From Paenibacillus naphthalenovorans (GTDB taxonomy: Bacteria > Bacillota > Bacilli > Paenibacillales > NBRC-103111), in the NCBI RefSeq assembly GCF_900099895.1, contig NZ_FNDY01000025.1, forward strand, positions 1 through 64,000: a stretch of DNA of 64,000 bases, written 5' to 3'. Positions within the stretch are counted from its first letter, which is position 1. Each line of letters begins with the position of its first letter. Both the position numbers and the translations under genes were made by a program. The notes under the pieces were generated by a model. That model was not told where the DNA came from. It worked only from the letters and a program-made list of their open reading frames with translations, and ran no database searches. Below, in pieces: positions 35,749 to 43,482 of this stretch.

Positions 35749-36729
35749 GTGGATAAAACAGAAAAAAACGGGTGCACAGTATATCCGATCACCGTTTCAA
35801 CGCCGTATGACGTTGGAGACGTAAATATGTATTTAATGGAAGAAAACGGTAATCTTACCTTAATCGATGCAGGTATGGATTCCGATGAATGCTGGGATGC
35901 GTTCCATTTGACGCTGTCCCAAAACGGTTATTCCTTAAACGATCTGTCACAAATTTGGATTACCCATAACCATCAGGACCATATCGGATTGGTCAATCGC
36001 ATAACCGCACGGAGGGAAATCCCTGTTTACGCGCACCGGGAATCGATTCCCCGGCTAAAGAGAGACCCCGAATTTCTGTCGCTGCGCATTCGTTTTTTCG
36101 AAAAATTATATCGGTCGATGGGCTGCGGTGCGGCCGGAGATCAGCATATTCTCAAGCTGCAGGAGGCCGTCCGGCGGAATGAACAGTTTAAAATCCATGC
36201 GGAAATCATTCCGCTTTCCGATTCAGAATATCTGGGAAATGTTCAAGTGATAGAAGTTCCCGGACACGCTCCGGATCACATTGCTTTTTGGGATGCCCAA
36301 AGGCAGTGGTTGTTTGCCGGCGATCATCTGCTGAAGACGATCTCCAGCAACGCCTTCATTGAGCCGGACCTGGAAGGAAACCGGAAATTCACCTTGGTTG
36401 AATATACCCATTCATTAAACAGATGCTTGTCTCTCCACGCGGACACCGTATTTCCGGGACATGGGGAGCTGATTGACGATCCCAAGGACCTGATTGAAAG
36501 AAGATTAACGCGAATCGGGCAAAAAGCAGAGAAAATACGGGAAATGATTCAAAGCGGCGGTTCGACGGCCTACGAGCTTGCTCAAAGCTATTATCCAACC
36601 AAGTATATCCACGTCTTTGCTCCAGTCATGTCCGAAATCATTGGCTTATTGGATTATTTAGAAATGAACGACCGTATTAAAAAGATATTGAAAAATGGCG
36701 TGTGGCATTATGAACTTCAGACCTCTTAA
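35749..36729 (+). CDS. MBL-fold metallo-hydrolase 2
   Basis: A 326-residue metallo-beta-lactamase-fold protein with the metal motif THNHQDHIG near residue 72, PGHAPDHIAFWD near 168 and LFAGDHLLKT near 188. It is a distant paralogue of the protein at 29093 with the same length and the same helical C-terminal part (ELAQSYYPT). GTG 35749 follows GGGGGAAGGTAACCA. It ends the upstream half of the block, a terminator coming at once after it. The substrate is probably a thioester or lactone (inference). Confidence 0.85.
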   Translation: MDKTEKNGCTVYPITVSTPYDVGDVNMYLMEENGNLTLIDAGMDSDECWDAFHLTLSQNGYSLNDLSQIWITHNHQDHIGLVNRITARREIPVYAHRESIPRLKRDPEFLSLRIRFFEKLYRSMGCGAAGDQHILKLQEAVRRNEQFKIHAEIIPLSDSEYLGNVQVIEVPGHAPDHIAFWDAQRQWLFAGDHLLKTISSNAFIEPDLEGNRKFTLVEYTHSLNRCLSLHADTVFPGHGELIDDPKDLIERRLTRIGQKAEKIREMIQSGGSTAYELAQSYYPTKYIHVFAPVMSEIIGLLDYLEMNDRIKKILKNGVWHYELQTS

Positions 36730-36762
36730 GTAAGAATAAATCCTTATTTAAGGGTTTTTTTT
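36725..36762 (+). terminator. Terminator after the second MBL gene
   Basis: The stem CTTAAGTAAG/CTTATTTAAG with one G-U pair is followed by GGG and eight T. Confidence 0.75.
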
Positions 36763-36778
36763 ATGGGATAAAATGATC

Positions 36779-36807
36779 TTGACAGCGAAAAGAGTATATT
36801 ATATTAT
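36779..36807 (+). promoter_or_regulatory. Strong sigma-A promoter of the paaA operon
   Basis: A perfect TTGACA (36779) and TATTAT (36802) are separated by 17 bases. The 9-mer TATTACGTT (reverse of AACGTAATA) overlaps the -10 at 36805-36813, and AAAAAAACATAAT lies at 36829-36841. Both are candidate repressor contacts. Confidence 0.75.
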
Positions 36808-36853
36808 TACGTTAAACGAACGAAAAATAAAAAAACATAATGAGGTGATAGCG

Positions 36854-37789
36854 ATGCAGCAAGCTACATTGTTAAAAGAAAAGGTCAATGCGGGCTTCAT
36901 GGTCGAACGGATAGAAGATATGGATGAGGAATATCTCAAAGCTTTGAAGCAGACGCTGGTGATTGTCGGCGACACGGAACTGCTTAGCGTTCCTCCTTTG
37001 TTAACCGTTTACAAACAAGCGCCTACGCTGAATAACAAAATTACGGCACTGGCTATAATGCAGGATGAAATCGGCCACGCGCATATCGCTTACCGTTTAT
37101 TAAAGGACCTTGGCGTAGATGTGAACGAGCTGCTTTATGATCGGCCGGCGAATAAATGGAAGAATCCTTATGCTTTCGACTTCAAGCTTTCGAACTGGAT
37201 TGAACTGGGAGTCTTCAATGCGTTGTTCGACCGCGCAGGCTACACGCTCCTTGGAGATGCGTACGAATTTACATCCTATGGACCGTGGAAGCGGGCGCTG
37301 GTCAAGGTGGATAAAGAGGAATTGTTCCATCTGCGCAACGGGGAAATTATTATGAGAGCCGCGATGGATAACCCGGAAACCGCCAAGCAGGTACAGAAAG
37401 CCGTGGATTGGATGTTCCTGATGGGGCTGGAGTTCTTCGGTGTAGCGGATGAATTGAAGAGCCGATCGGCTCAGCTGGATTATCGGCTCAAAGGCAGATC
37501 GAACGATGAGCTCAGGCAAAAATGGCTTTCTACCGCCGTTCCATTTTGCGAATCGATAGGGGTTAAGATACCGGCCCGCTGGAATGAGCAAATGCAAAAG
37601 TACGAGATTACCGTGCCATTTCCCTGTAAATTTGATGTTGAGAACAAAACATGGCTGCTGGATCAACCGGATACATGGGAAGGCGTCATCGCACGATTTA
37701 AAAAGAGAGGCCCGCAGAATGTGGAGTTCGTATCGCGTATCCAGCAAGGCGCCCACAAGATGGCGGCTCTCCGTAAAGAGGTGGGGTAG
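36854..37789 (+). CDS. paaA: Ring 1,2-epoxidase-type diiron oxygenase subunit, PaaA-like
   Basis: A 311-residue diiron ferritin-fold protein related to PaaA, the catalytic subunit of phenylacetyl-CoA epoxidase. Glu42, Glu72 and His75 (in DTELL and QDEIGHAH) occupy the same numbered positions as in E. coli PaaA. KEELFHLRNGE near 154-163 supplies the second pair, and DELRQKWLSTAVP matches the family. Elsewhere it is clearly diverged, so the aryl-CoA substrate may differ. ATG 36854 follows GAGGTGATAGCG. It is the first gene of a tightly overlapping operon. Confidence 0.88.
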   Translation: MQQATLLKEKVNAGFMVERIEDMDEEYLKALKQTLVIVGDTELLSVPPLLTVYKQAPTLNNKITALAIMQDEIGHAHIAYRLLKDLGVDVNELLYDRPANKWKNPYAFDFKLSNWIELGVFNALFDRAGYTLLGDAYEFTSYGPWKRALVKVDKEELFHLRNGEIIMRAAMDNPETAKQVQKAVDWMFLMGLEFFGVADELKSRSAQLDYRLKGRSNDELRQKWLSTAVPFCESIGVKIPARWNEQMQKYEITVPFPCKFDVENKTWLLDQPDTWEGVIARFKKRGPQNVEFVSRIQQGAHKMAALRKEVG

Positions 37790-37790
37790 C

Positions 37791-38117
37791 ATGCAGGATG
37801 TAAAGCAGGAGGTCAAGCGTTATTGGGAAGCTTTGAAAGAGGTAATGGATCCCGAATTTCCCGTTAGCGTCGTTGATATGGGGCTTATATACGAAATAGA
37901 AGAAACGGATGCGGTCGTCTCCGTTACCATGACGTACACGGCCGTCTCCTGCGCCTGTATGGAGTGGATCGAAGCGGATATCAAAAAAAGACTGCTGCAG
38001 GAACCGGGTGTGCGGGAAGTGCAAATCCATGTCGTGTGGAATCCGCCGTGGACCGTGGACCGTTTAAGCCCGGAAGCGCGCGAGAGAATGAAAAAATGGG
38101 GGGTTAGCGCCCGATGA
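37791..38117 (+). CDS. paaD: PaaD N-terminal half (MIP18/DUF59 domain) as a separate protein
   Basis: A 108-residue protein made only of the MIP18-family domain of PaaD: MDPEFPVSVVDMGLIYEI near residue 19, a Cys pair in VSCACMEW near 60, NPPWTVDRLSPEARERM and the usual boundary KKWGV at the end. Known PaaD is about 165 residues and continues into a zinc ribbon; here that part is a separate gene at 38977. PaaD is thought to help assemble the metal centres of the epoxidase. ATG 37791 starts one base after the paaA stop, and the end overlaps paaB. Confidence 0.85.
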   Translation: MQDVKQEVKRYWEALKEVMDPEFPVSVVDMGLIYEIEETDAVVSVTMTYTAVSCACMEWIEADIKKRLLQEPGVREVQIHVVWNPPWTVDRLSPEARERMKKWGVSAR

Positions 38118-38353
38118 GCCAAACAGGGACCCGATTTGAATATGAAGTGTTTACGCGGATCAAGAGAGGAGACAACCTGATCCATGTTGGAACGGTTGAA
38201 GCTCCGACGGATGAATTGGCCAAAGTATACGCGGGCTATATCTACGACGAGGAAGACTGGGTGGAGATGTGCGTCGTTCGCAGAGACAGCATCAAGTGGG
38301 TCATCCAGCCGGAGGGGCTACTTGTTAAAGAAGGAGCAGTGCGATATGAGTAA
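38114..38353 (+). CDS. paaB: Epoxidase subunit PaaB-like
   Basis: A 79-residue protein of the PaaB family: YEVFTRIKRGDNLIHVGTVEAP, then AKVYAGYIYDEEDW and a C-terminal WVIQ. PaaB is a small structural subunit that bridges PaaAC units. It overlaps paaD' by ATGA at the start and paaC by 8 bases at the end, so translation is coupled. Confidence 0.88.
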   Translation: MSQTGTRFEYEVFTRIKRGDNLIHVGTVEAPTDELAKVYAGYIYDEEDWVEMCVVRRDSIKWVIQPEGLLVKEGAVRYE

Positions 38354-38987
38354 CAAAACAGCCGGATTGGCCTCATTTATCGAAACCATCGAAACGATAG
38401 CGGATAATAAATACATTCTGGGAGATCTGTTGGTCGAAATCGGAGTCAGCGGCCCGGATCTTGAAGCGACCTTATCTACCATTGCCATGGCTCAAGGAGA
38501 GCTGGGCCATGCGAGACTGCTTTACAACTGGGCGTTCGATTTGAAAGGAATCAAGAAACAGGAGATCGAACGCCAAACTGGTAAAGCGTTTACATCCGTG
38601 GTTGCCGTCGACAACTGGATTGACTTAATCGGTTCTTTATATGTGGTGAATGTAGGGCTGGAGCTTGTGCTTAAAGCCATGCTGAATGGACGCCATACCG
38701 ATGTGGTTAACCGCATCAACAAGCTGTTGAGGGAGCAAAAAGAGCATATTATGTATTCCAGAGGCTGGGTGGAACAGCTTCTCAGGGATCAAGGCGCAGT
38801 CCCGCGCAAAATGGACGAAAGCATAAAAAAGGTATTTCCGGAGGTACAGGCTTGGCTGAAGGGGCTGGAGGATTCCAGTGCTTTGATTGAAGAGGGGTAT
38901 CTAAAGCCCGGAGTCAGACTTGTGGCTCCCTTTCAGTCGCAAATCGGGAGTGTGCAGGCGCAAAGGGCTGAATCCGATGTCGTCTAA
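38346..38987 (+). CDS. paaC: Epoxidase subunit PaaC-like
   Basis: A 213-residue ferritin-fold partner of PaaA. Family segments are DNKYILGDLLVEIGVSGPDLE near residue 18, QGELGHARLLYNWAFDL near 45 and EHIMYSRGWVEQLL near 135. E. coli PaaC has lost the metal ligands at the first helix pair (LLGQAR); here GELGHAR keeps an ExxH. The second motif (EQKEH) is not a standard ExxH. It is shorter than E. coli PaaC. ATG 38346 lies in the end of paaB. Confidence 0.85.
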   Translation: MSNKTAGLASFIETIETIADNKYILGDLLVEIGVSGPDLEATLSTIAMAQGELGHARLLYNWAFDLKGIKKQEIERQTGKAFTSVVAVDNWIDLIGSLYVVNVGLELVLKAMLNGRHTDVVNRINKLLREQKEHIMYSRGWVEQLLRDQGAVPRKMDESIKKVFPEVQAWLKGLEDSSALIEEGYLKPGVRLVAPFQSQIGSVQAQRAESDVV

Positions 38988-39141
38988 AGATGAAAAACAA
39001 CCCCATTGTTCCTTTTGCAATTCGACGAATGTCGTGCTGTTATCCCGGTTTGGGACGGCGCAGCTGGTCAGGCAATATTACTGCAACGACTGCCGCAGCG
39101 CTTTTGAATATATCCGGTGGCAAAATGAGGATGCCCGGTGA
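38977..39141 (+). CDS. PaaD C-terminal zinc ribbon as a separate 54-residue protein
   Basis: The protein consists of CSFCNSTNVVLLSRFGTAQL then YYCNDCRSAFEYIRW. This is the zinc ribbon that ends full-length PaaD (CPYCGS...FGSTACK...YRC..C..PF.YFK), with the four ribbon cysteines kept. ATG 38977 overlaps paaC by 11 bases and CAAAGGG lies upstream. Thus the two PaaD domains are encoded on either side of paaBC and presumably act together. Confidence 0.8.
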   Translation: MSSKDEKQPHCSFCNSTNVVLLSRFGTAQLVRQYYCNDCRSAFEYIRWQNEDAR

Positions 39142-39159
39142 CGCGAGGTGTAAAGCCCG

Positions 39160-40017
39160 ATGAAGGTACAGACGGTCGGAGTGGTTGGTTCAGGCACGAT
39201 GGGCGCCGGTATTGCGCAAATCATCAGCCAAAACGGTTTTAGCGTTCTGCTGTACGATATCAACAAGGAGATTGTTACGCGGTCCTTAACACGCATTTAT
39301 TCCCAGATTGATAAATTATTCGAAAAAGGCAAGCTGACCGAGTCGGAGTCACATGATGTAAAAACAAGAATTCGTACAACGGTTCAGCTGGCCGATCTGC
39401 AGGTGTGCCAAATCGTGATCGAAGCGGCTCCGGAAATCATGGAAATTAAACAAACTATTTTTCAGGAGCTGGACCGGCACTGCCCGAACGAAACGATATT
39501 GGCTACGAATACGTCATCCTTCTCCATCACTGAAATTGCAGGGTTCACGGATCACCCGGAACGGGTTGCGGGATTGCATTTTTTCAACCCTGCCCCCTTG
39601 ATGCCGCTCGTCGAGGTGATCAGCGGACTGCGGACCGGAGAGGACGTGATGGAGCGTCTTGCAGATTTTGCGCGGAGCATCAACAAGAGCCCTGTCACCT
39701 GTAAGGATACCCCGGGATTCATTGTTAACCGGATTGCACGCCCTTACTATAACGAAGCGTTGCGGATTATGGGCGATCAGATGGCATCCCCGGCACAGAT
39801 CGACCGGATTATGACCAAAGCGGGGAAATTCCGTATGGGTCCTTTTGAATTGCAGGATATGATCGGCGTGGATATTAATTTTGCCACAACGGAATCTTTA
39901 CACCAGGGATTTTTCGGCGATGCCCGATTTCGCCCGCATTATTACCAGCAAAGAATGGTACAGTCGGGACAGCTGGGCAGAAAGTCGGGGGGAGGGTACT
40001 ACGAGTATGACAGATAG
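39160..40017 (+). CDS. 3-hydroxyacyl-CoA dehydrogenase
   Basis: A 285-residue NAD-dependent dehydrogenase that oxidises 3-hydroxyacyl-CoA to 3-oxoacyl-CoA. The dinucleotide loop is GSGTMGAGIAQ near residue 10, the catalytic His lies in GLHFFNPAPLMPLVEV near 140, and DTPGFIVNRIARPYYNEA near 182 opens the C-terminal domain. It fits the PaaH step of phenylacetate degradation. GAGGTG precedes ATG 39160. The stop falls 11 bases into the following paralogue. Confidence 0.93.
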   Translation: MKVQTVGVVGSGTMGAGIAQIISQNGFSVLLYDINKEIVTRSLTRIYSQIDKLFEKGKLTESESHDVKTRIRTTVQLADLQVCQIVIEAAPEIMEIKQTIFQELDRHCPNETILATNTSSFSITEIAGFTDHPERVAGLHFFNPAPLMPLVEVISGLRTGEDVMERLADFARSINKSPVTCKDTPGFIVNRIARPYYNEALRIMGDQMASPAQIDRIMTKAGKFRMGPFELQDMIGVDINFATTESLHQGFFGDARFRPHYYQQRMVQSGQLGRKSGGGYYEYDR

Positions 40018-40768
40018 GCAGTACGTCGCTGTTGTAGGCACCAATTCACTTGCCGATGCGCTGAGAAAGCAGCTTAGTCCCGTGAACGGAGTGGAGGTCC
40101 TTGATCTTCAGGAGGCGAAGACGCGCTCCATTCCGCTCCATATCGTGATAGAAACATCGAACCTGGAGCTTGCGGAGAAAAAAGCCGGGCTTCAGAGCTT
40201 GGAAAAATACATTGCCGGCGATACGCTGATTTTGTCCTCGGTACTGGGGGCTACAGCGACTCAAGCGGCATCATGGCTGTCTCATCCTTCCCGGCTTGTA
40301 GGGTTTGCGGCGTTTGCCAACCTGGAACAAACGGAATTGATCGAGCTGTGCGCGGCGCTTCAGACGGATGCCGGGTACGCCAAACAAGCGGAAGCCTTCT
40401 TTACCGCCATCGGTAAAGAAACCGAGTGGGTGGAAGACGAAGTCGGATTAGTGTTCCCCCGCATATTGTCGATGATTGTGAACGAAGCCGCGTTTGCGTT
40501 GATGGAGAAAATCTCCTCGGCGGAAGAGATTGATACGGCGATGCGTAAAGGTACGAATTATCCGATGGGGCCGCTGGCTTGGGCGGATGAACTGGGATTG
40601 GATGACATTTATGCCGTGTTGTCCGGACTCCACCGCGATATGGGCGAAGACCGGTACCGGCCTGCTCCCCTGCTGCGTAAGCTCGTTCACGCCGGGTGGC
40701 TGGGGAAAAAGACAGGCAGAGGGTTTTATGTCTATGCCAATCAAGATGCAAAGGAGTCGATCGTATGA
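40007..40768 (+). CDS. Degenerate 3-hydroxyacyl-CoA dehydrogenase paralogue
   Basis: A 253-residue relative of the preceding enzyme. The C-terminal domain is well kept (FPRILSMIVNEAAFALMEK, NYPMGPLAWADELGLDDI, LGKKTGRGFYVY). The N-terminal half is not: the GxGxxG loop reads VVGTNSLADAL, and where the active enzyme has GLHFFNP this one has GFAAFANL, so the catalytic His is gone. It may be a structural partner or pseudoenzyme for the neighbour. ATG 40007 has GGAGGG ten bases upstream, and its stop overlaps the thiolase ATG. Confidence 0.8.
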   Translation: MTDRQYVAVVGTNSLADALRKQLSPVNGVEVLDLQEAKTRSIPLHIVIETSNLELAEKKAGLQSLEKYIAGDTLILSSVLGATATQAASWLSHPSRLVGFAAFANLEQTELIELCAALQTDAGYAKQAEAFFTAIGKETEWVEDEVGLVFPRILSMIVNEAAFALMEKISSAEEIDTAMRKGTNYPMGPLAWADELGLDDIYAVLSGLHRDMGEDRYRPAPLLRKLVHAGWLGKKTGRGFYVYANQDAKESIV

Positions 40769-41961
40769 GGGAGGCCGTCATTGTTGACGCTTTGCGTACC
40801 CCGATCGGTAAATATAACGGCTCGCTGCAACATGTGCGTCCGGATGACCTGGCCGCCATTGTGATTCGTGAATTGCTCAAGAGAAATCCGCTCGACCCCT
40901 CTTTGGTGGAGGATGTATTCTTCGGCTGTGCGAATCAGGCGGGGGAGGATAACCGCAACGTAGCCCGTATGGCCGTCCTGCTCTCGGGGATGCCGGAATC
41001 CGTGCCGGGCGTTACCGTCAACCGGTTGTGTGCTTCAGGATTGGAAGCGATTAACCAGGCGGCGGCTGCGATCCATTCGAACATCGGCGATATCTTTATC
41101 GCGGGAGGTACGGAAAGCATGTCCCGTGCGCCTTACGTCATGCTGAAGCCGAATTTGAGCGGCGAACGGGGCAACCAGACGATGTATGACACCACGCTGG
41201 GCTGGCGCATGGTGAATTCTAAACTGGCGGAACAATATCCTCCGGTCAGCCTGGGGGAGACAGCGGAAAATGTGGCCGAGCGTTATGGCATTTCCCGGGA
41301 AGAACAGGACGAATTCGCATTATCCAGCCAGCTTAAGGCGCAGGCGGCCATCCAAAGCGGCCGGTTTAAGAGCGAGATCGTTCCGGTCGAGGTGAAGCAG
41401 GGCAAACAAACCGTCATGTTCGATACGGATGAACATCCCAGAGGGGACACGACCCTGGAGAAGCTGGCTCAGCTCAAACCTGCTTTTAAAGTAAATGGAA
41501 GCGTAACCGCGGGTAATTCTTCGGGCATCAATGACGGGGCAAGCGCTCTGCTGATCATGGAGAGGCAAACCGCGGAAGGCTTGGGCCTGACCCCAATCGC
41601 CAAAATTGTAACCTGGGCGGCATCCGGAGTCGATCCGGCCTACATGGGCATCGGCCCGATACCCGCCGTAACCAAAGCGCTGAAAAAAGCGAATTTGACG
41701 GTGAGCCAGCTGGATCTGATCGAAATCAATGAAGCGTTCGCATCCCAATCGGTCGCTTGTGTCAAAGAGCTTGGCCTCGACATGAGCAAAGTCAATGTGA
41801 ACGGGGGAGCGATCGCTCTAGGGCATCCGCTCGGATGCAGCGGCGCCCGGATCGTGACTACCATGGTGCATGAAATGACCCGCACCGATTGCCGCTATGG
41901 CTTGGCTACTATGTGTATAGGGGTAGGACAAGGACTCGCCACGGTGATCGAAAAACTCTGA
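40765..41961 (+). CDS. Acetyl-CoA acyltransferase (3-oxoadipyl-CoA thiolase-like)
   Basis: A 398-residue thiolase that cleaves a 3-oxoacyl-CoA with CoA. The nucleophile is Cys89 in TVNRLCASG. GGAIALGHPLG supplies the His and CIGVGQG the second Cys. The start REAVIVDALRTPIGKYNGSL resembles PcaF/PaaJ enzymes that act on 3-oxoadipyl-CoA to give succinyl-CoA and acetyl-CoA. ATG 40765 overlaps the previous stop (ATGA). Confidence 0.93.
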   Translation: MREAVIVDALRTPIGKYNGSLQHVRPDDLAAIVIRELLKRNPLDPSLVEDVFFGCANQAGEDNRNVARMAVLLSGMPESVPGVTVNRLCASGLEAINQAAAAIHSNIGDIFIAGGTESMSRAPYVMLKPNLSGERGNQTMYDTTLGWRMVNSKLAEQYPPVSLGETAENVAERYGISREEQDEFALSSQLKAQAAIQSGRFKSEIVPVEVKQGKQTVMFDTDEHPRGDTTLEKLAQLKPAFKVNGSVTAGNSSGINDGASALLIMERQTAEGLGLTPIAKIVTWAASGVDPAYMGIGPIPAVTKALKKANLTVSQLDLIEINEAFASQSVACVKELGLDMSKVNVNGGAIALGHPLGCSGARIVTTMVHEMTRTDCRYGLATMCIGVGQGLATVIEKL

Positions 41962-41972
41962 GGAGGATTACG

Positions 41973-43454
41973 ATGTTGAAAGAATACTATCCGCTCTTTA
42001 TTAACGGCAAGTGGGAAGACAGCAGCAATGGCGAGGTATTTGAAACGCATAATCCCGCGACGGGAGAAGTGCTGGCGAAAGTGGCGAAAGCGACCAAAGC
42101 CGATGTGGACAAAGCGGTGGCGGCGGCCCGGGAGGCATTCGAGAACGGCAAGTGGTCCAAATTTTCTGCGGCCAGACGCGCACGAGTGCTGAATAAGATC
42201 GCCGACCTTCTGCGCGGCAGATTTAATGAATTGGTTCAGCTTGAGGTGCTCAACAGCGGCAAGACGGTAGACGCCGCCAAAGGGCAGATTAACCAGGCGA
42301 TCGAAGACTTTGAATTTTATGCCGCCGCCGCCATTACGCAGAGCGGTCAAGTGAACCAGGTACCTAACGGATTTTTTAACTATACGGTAAAAGAACCGGT
42401 CGGGGTATGCGGACAAATCATCCCGTGGAACTATCCGTTCATGATGGCGGCCTGGAAAGTGGCGCCTGCTCTGGCTGCAGGATGTACGGTGGTGCTCAAG
42501 CCGGCCAGCTTCACTCCGATAACCGCGTACGTGCTGGCAGAGGTTTGCCATGAAGCGGGAGTTCCCGAGGGTGTCGTGAATGTCCTGACCGGCAGCGGCT
42601 CAGAAATCGGGCCTTACATGACCGAGCATCCCGGGATCGACAAGATCGCATTCACAGGCGAGACGGAGACCGGTAAAGATATTATGGCCCGCGCGTCCGT
42701 CACATTGAAACGTGTGACGCTGGAATTGGGCGGCAAATCTCCGAACATCGTATTCGAAGATTGCGATATGGACGGCGCTGTGGACGGCTCGCTGTATGGG
42801 ATTTTTTACAATACAGGTCAATCCTGTGAAGCCCGTTCCCGGTTGTTCGTTCATGAATCCATTTATGACAAGTTCATGGAGAAGTTCATTGAAAAGGCAA
42901 AGAAAATCCGCGTCGGCGACCCGTTTGCCGAAGGCGTGCATATGGGTGCGGTTATCTCCGCAAGCCATGAGAAGGTCATTGACGGCTATGTGAAGCTGGC
43001 TGTGGAAGAGGGAGCCGAAGTGCTTTATGGCGGTAAGCGCCCTGAAGGCCCCGAGTTTGACAAGGGACATTGGTATATGCCGACGATTATAGGCAATGTT
43101 CGAAATGACATGAGAGTCGCCCAGGAAGAAATCTTCGGTCCGGTCGTCGTCGTGATGAAGTTCAGTGATGAAAAAGATGTGATCAAGCAGGCGAATGATT
43201 CCATCTTCGGACTGGGGTCCGCGGTTTGGACCAAGGATCATGGAAGAGCCCATCGGGTTGCCGCCGCTATGCGTGCAGGCATTGTCATGGTCAACTCTCC
43301 GATTTCCGCATTCCCGGGCACTCCGTTCGGCGGGTACAAACAATCCGGCTTCGGCCGGGAGCTGTCGCTCGAAACGATGAATTTGTATACGGAAACCAAA
43401 AGCGTTGTCTCTTACGTAGGAAGCCGTCCGCTGAATCTATTCGGAATTCAATAA
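41973..43454 (+). CDS. Aldehyde dehydrogenase in the aromatic operon
   Basis: A 493-residue NAD(P)-dependent aldehyde dehydrogenase: IIPWNYPF near residue 148, FTGETETGKD near 228, Glu in LELGGKSPN near 251 and the nucleophile Cys285 in NTGQSCEA. ATG 41973 follows AGGAGG. In the standard pathway the ring-cleavage aldehyde is oxidised by PaaZ, a fusion with a MaoC hydrolase domain. Here no MaoC domain is present, so this enzyme may do the PaaZ oxidation or may oxidise an entry aldehyde such as phenylacetaldehyde. Confidence 0.9.
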   Translation: MLKEYYPLFINGKWEDSSNGEVFETHNPATGEVLAKVAKATKADVDKAVAAAREAFENGKWSKFSAARRARVLNKIADLLRGRFNELVQLEVLNSGKTVDAAKGQINQAIEDFEFYAAAAITQSGQVNQVPNGFFNYTVKEPVGVCGQIIPWNYPFMMAAWKVAPALAAGCTVVLKPASFTPITAYVLAEVCHEAGVPEGVVNVLTGSGSEIGPYMTEHPGIDKIAFTGETETGKDIMARASVTLKRVTLELGGKSPNIVFEDCDMDGAVDGSLYGIFYNTGQSCEARSRLFVHESIYDKFMEKFIEKAKKIRVGDPFAEGVHMGAVISASHEKVIDGYVKLAVEEGAEVLYGGKRPEGPEFDKGHWYMPTIIGNVRNDMRVAQEEIFGPVVVVMKFSDEKDVIKQANDSIFGLGSAVWTKDHGRAHRVAAAMRAGIVMVNSPISAFPGTPFGGYKQSGFGRELSLETMNLYTETKSVVSYVGSRPLNLFGIQ

Positions 43455-43482
43455 TCCAAACCAACCTTTAGGAGGAATTCAA

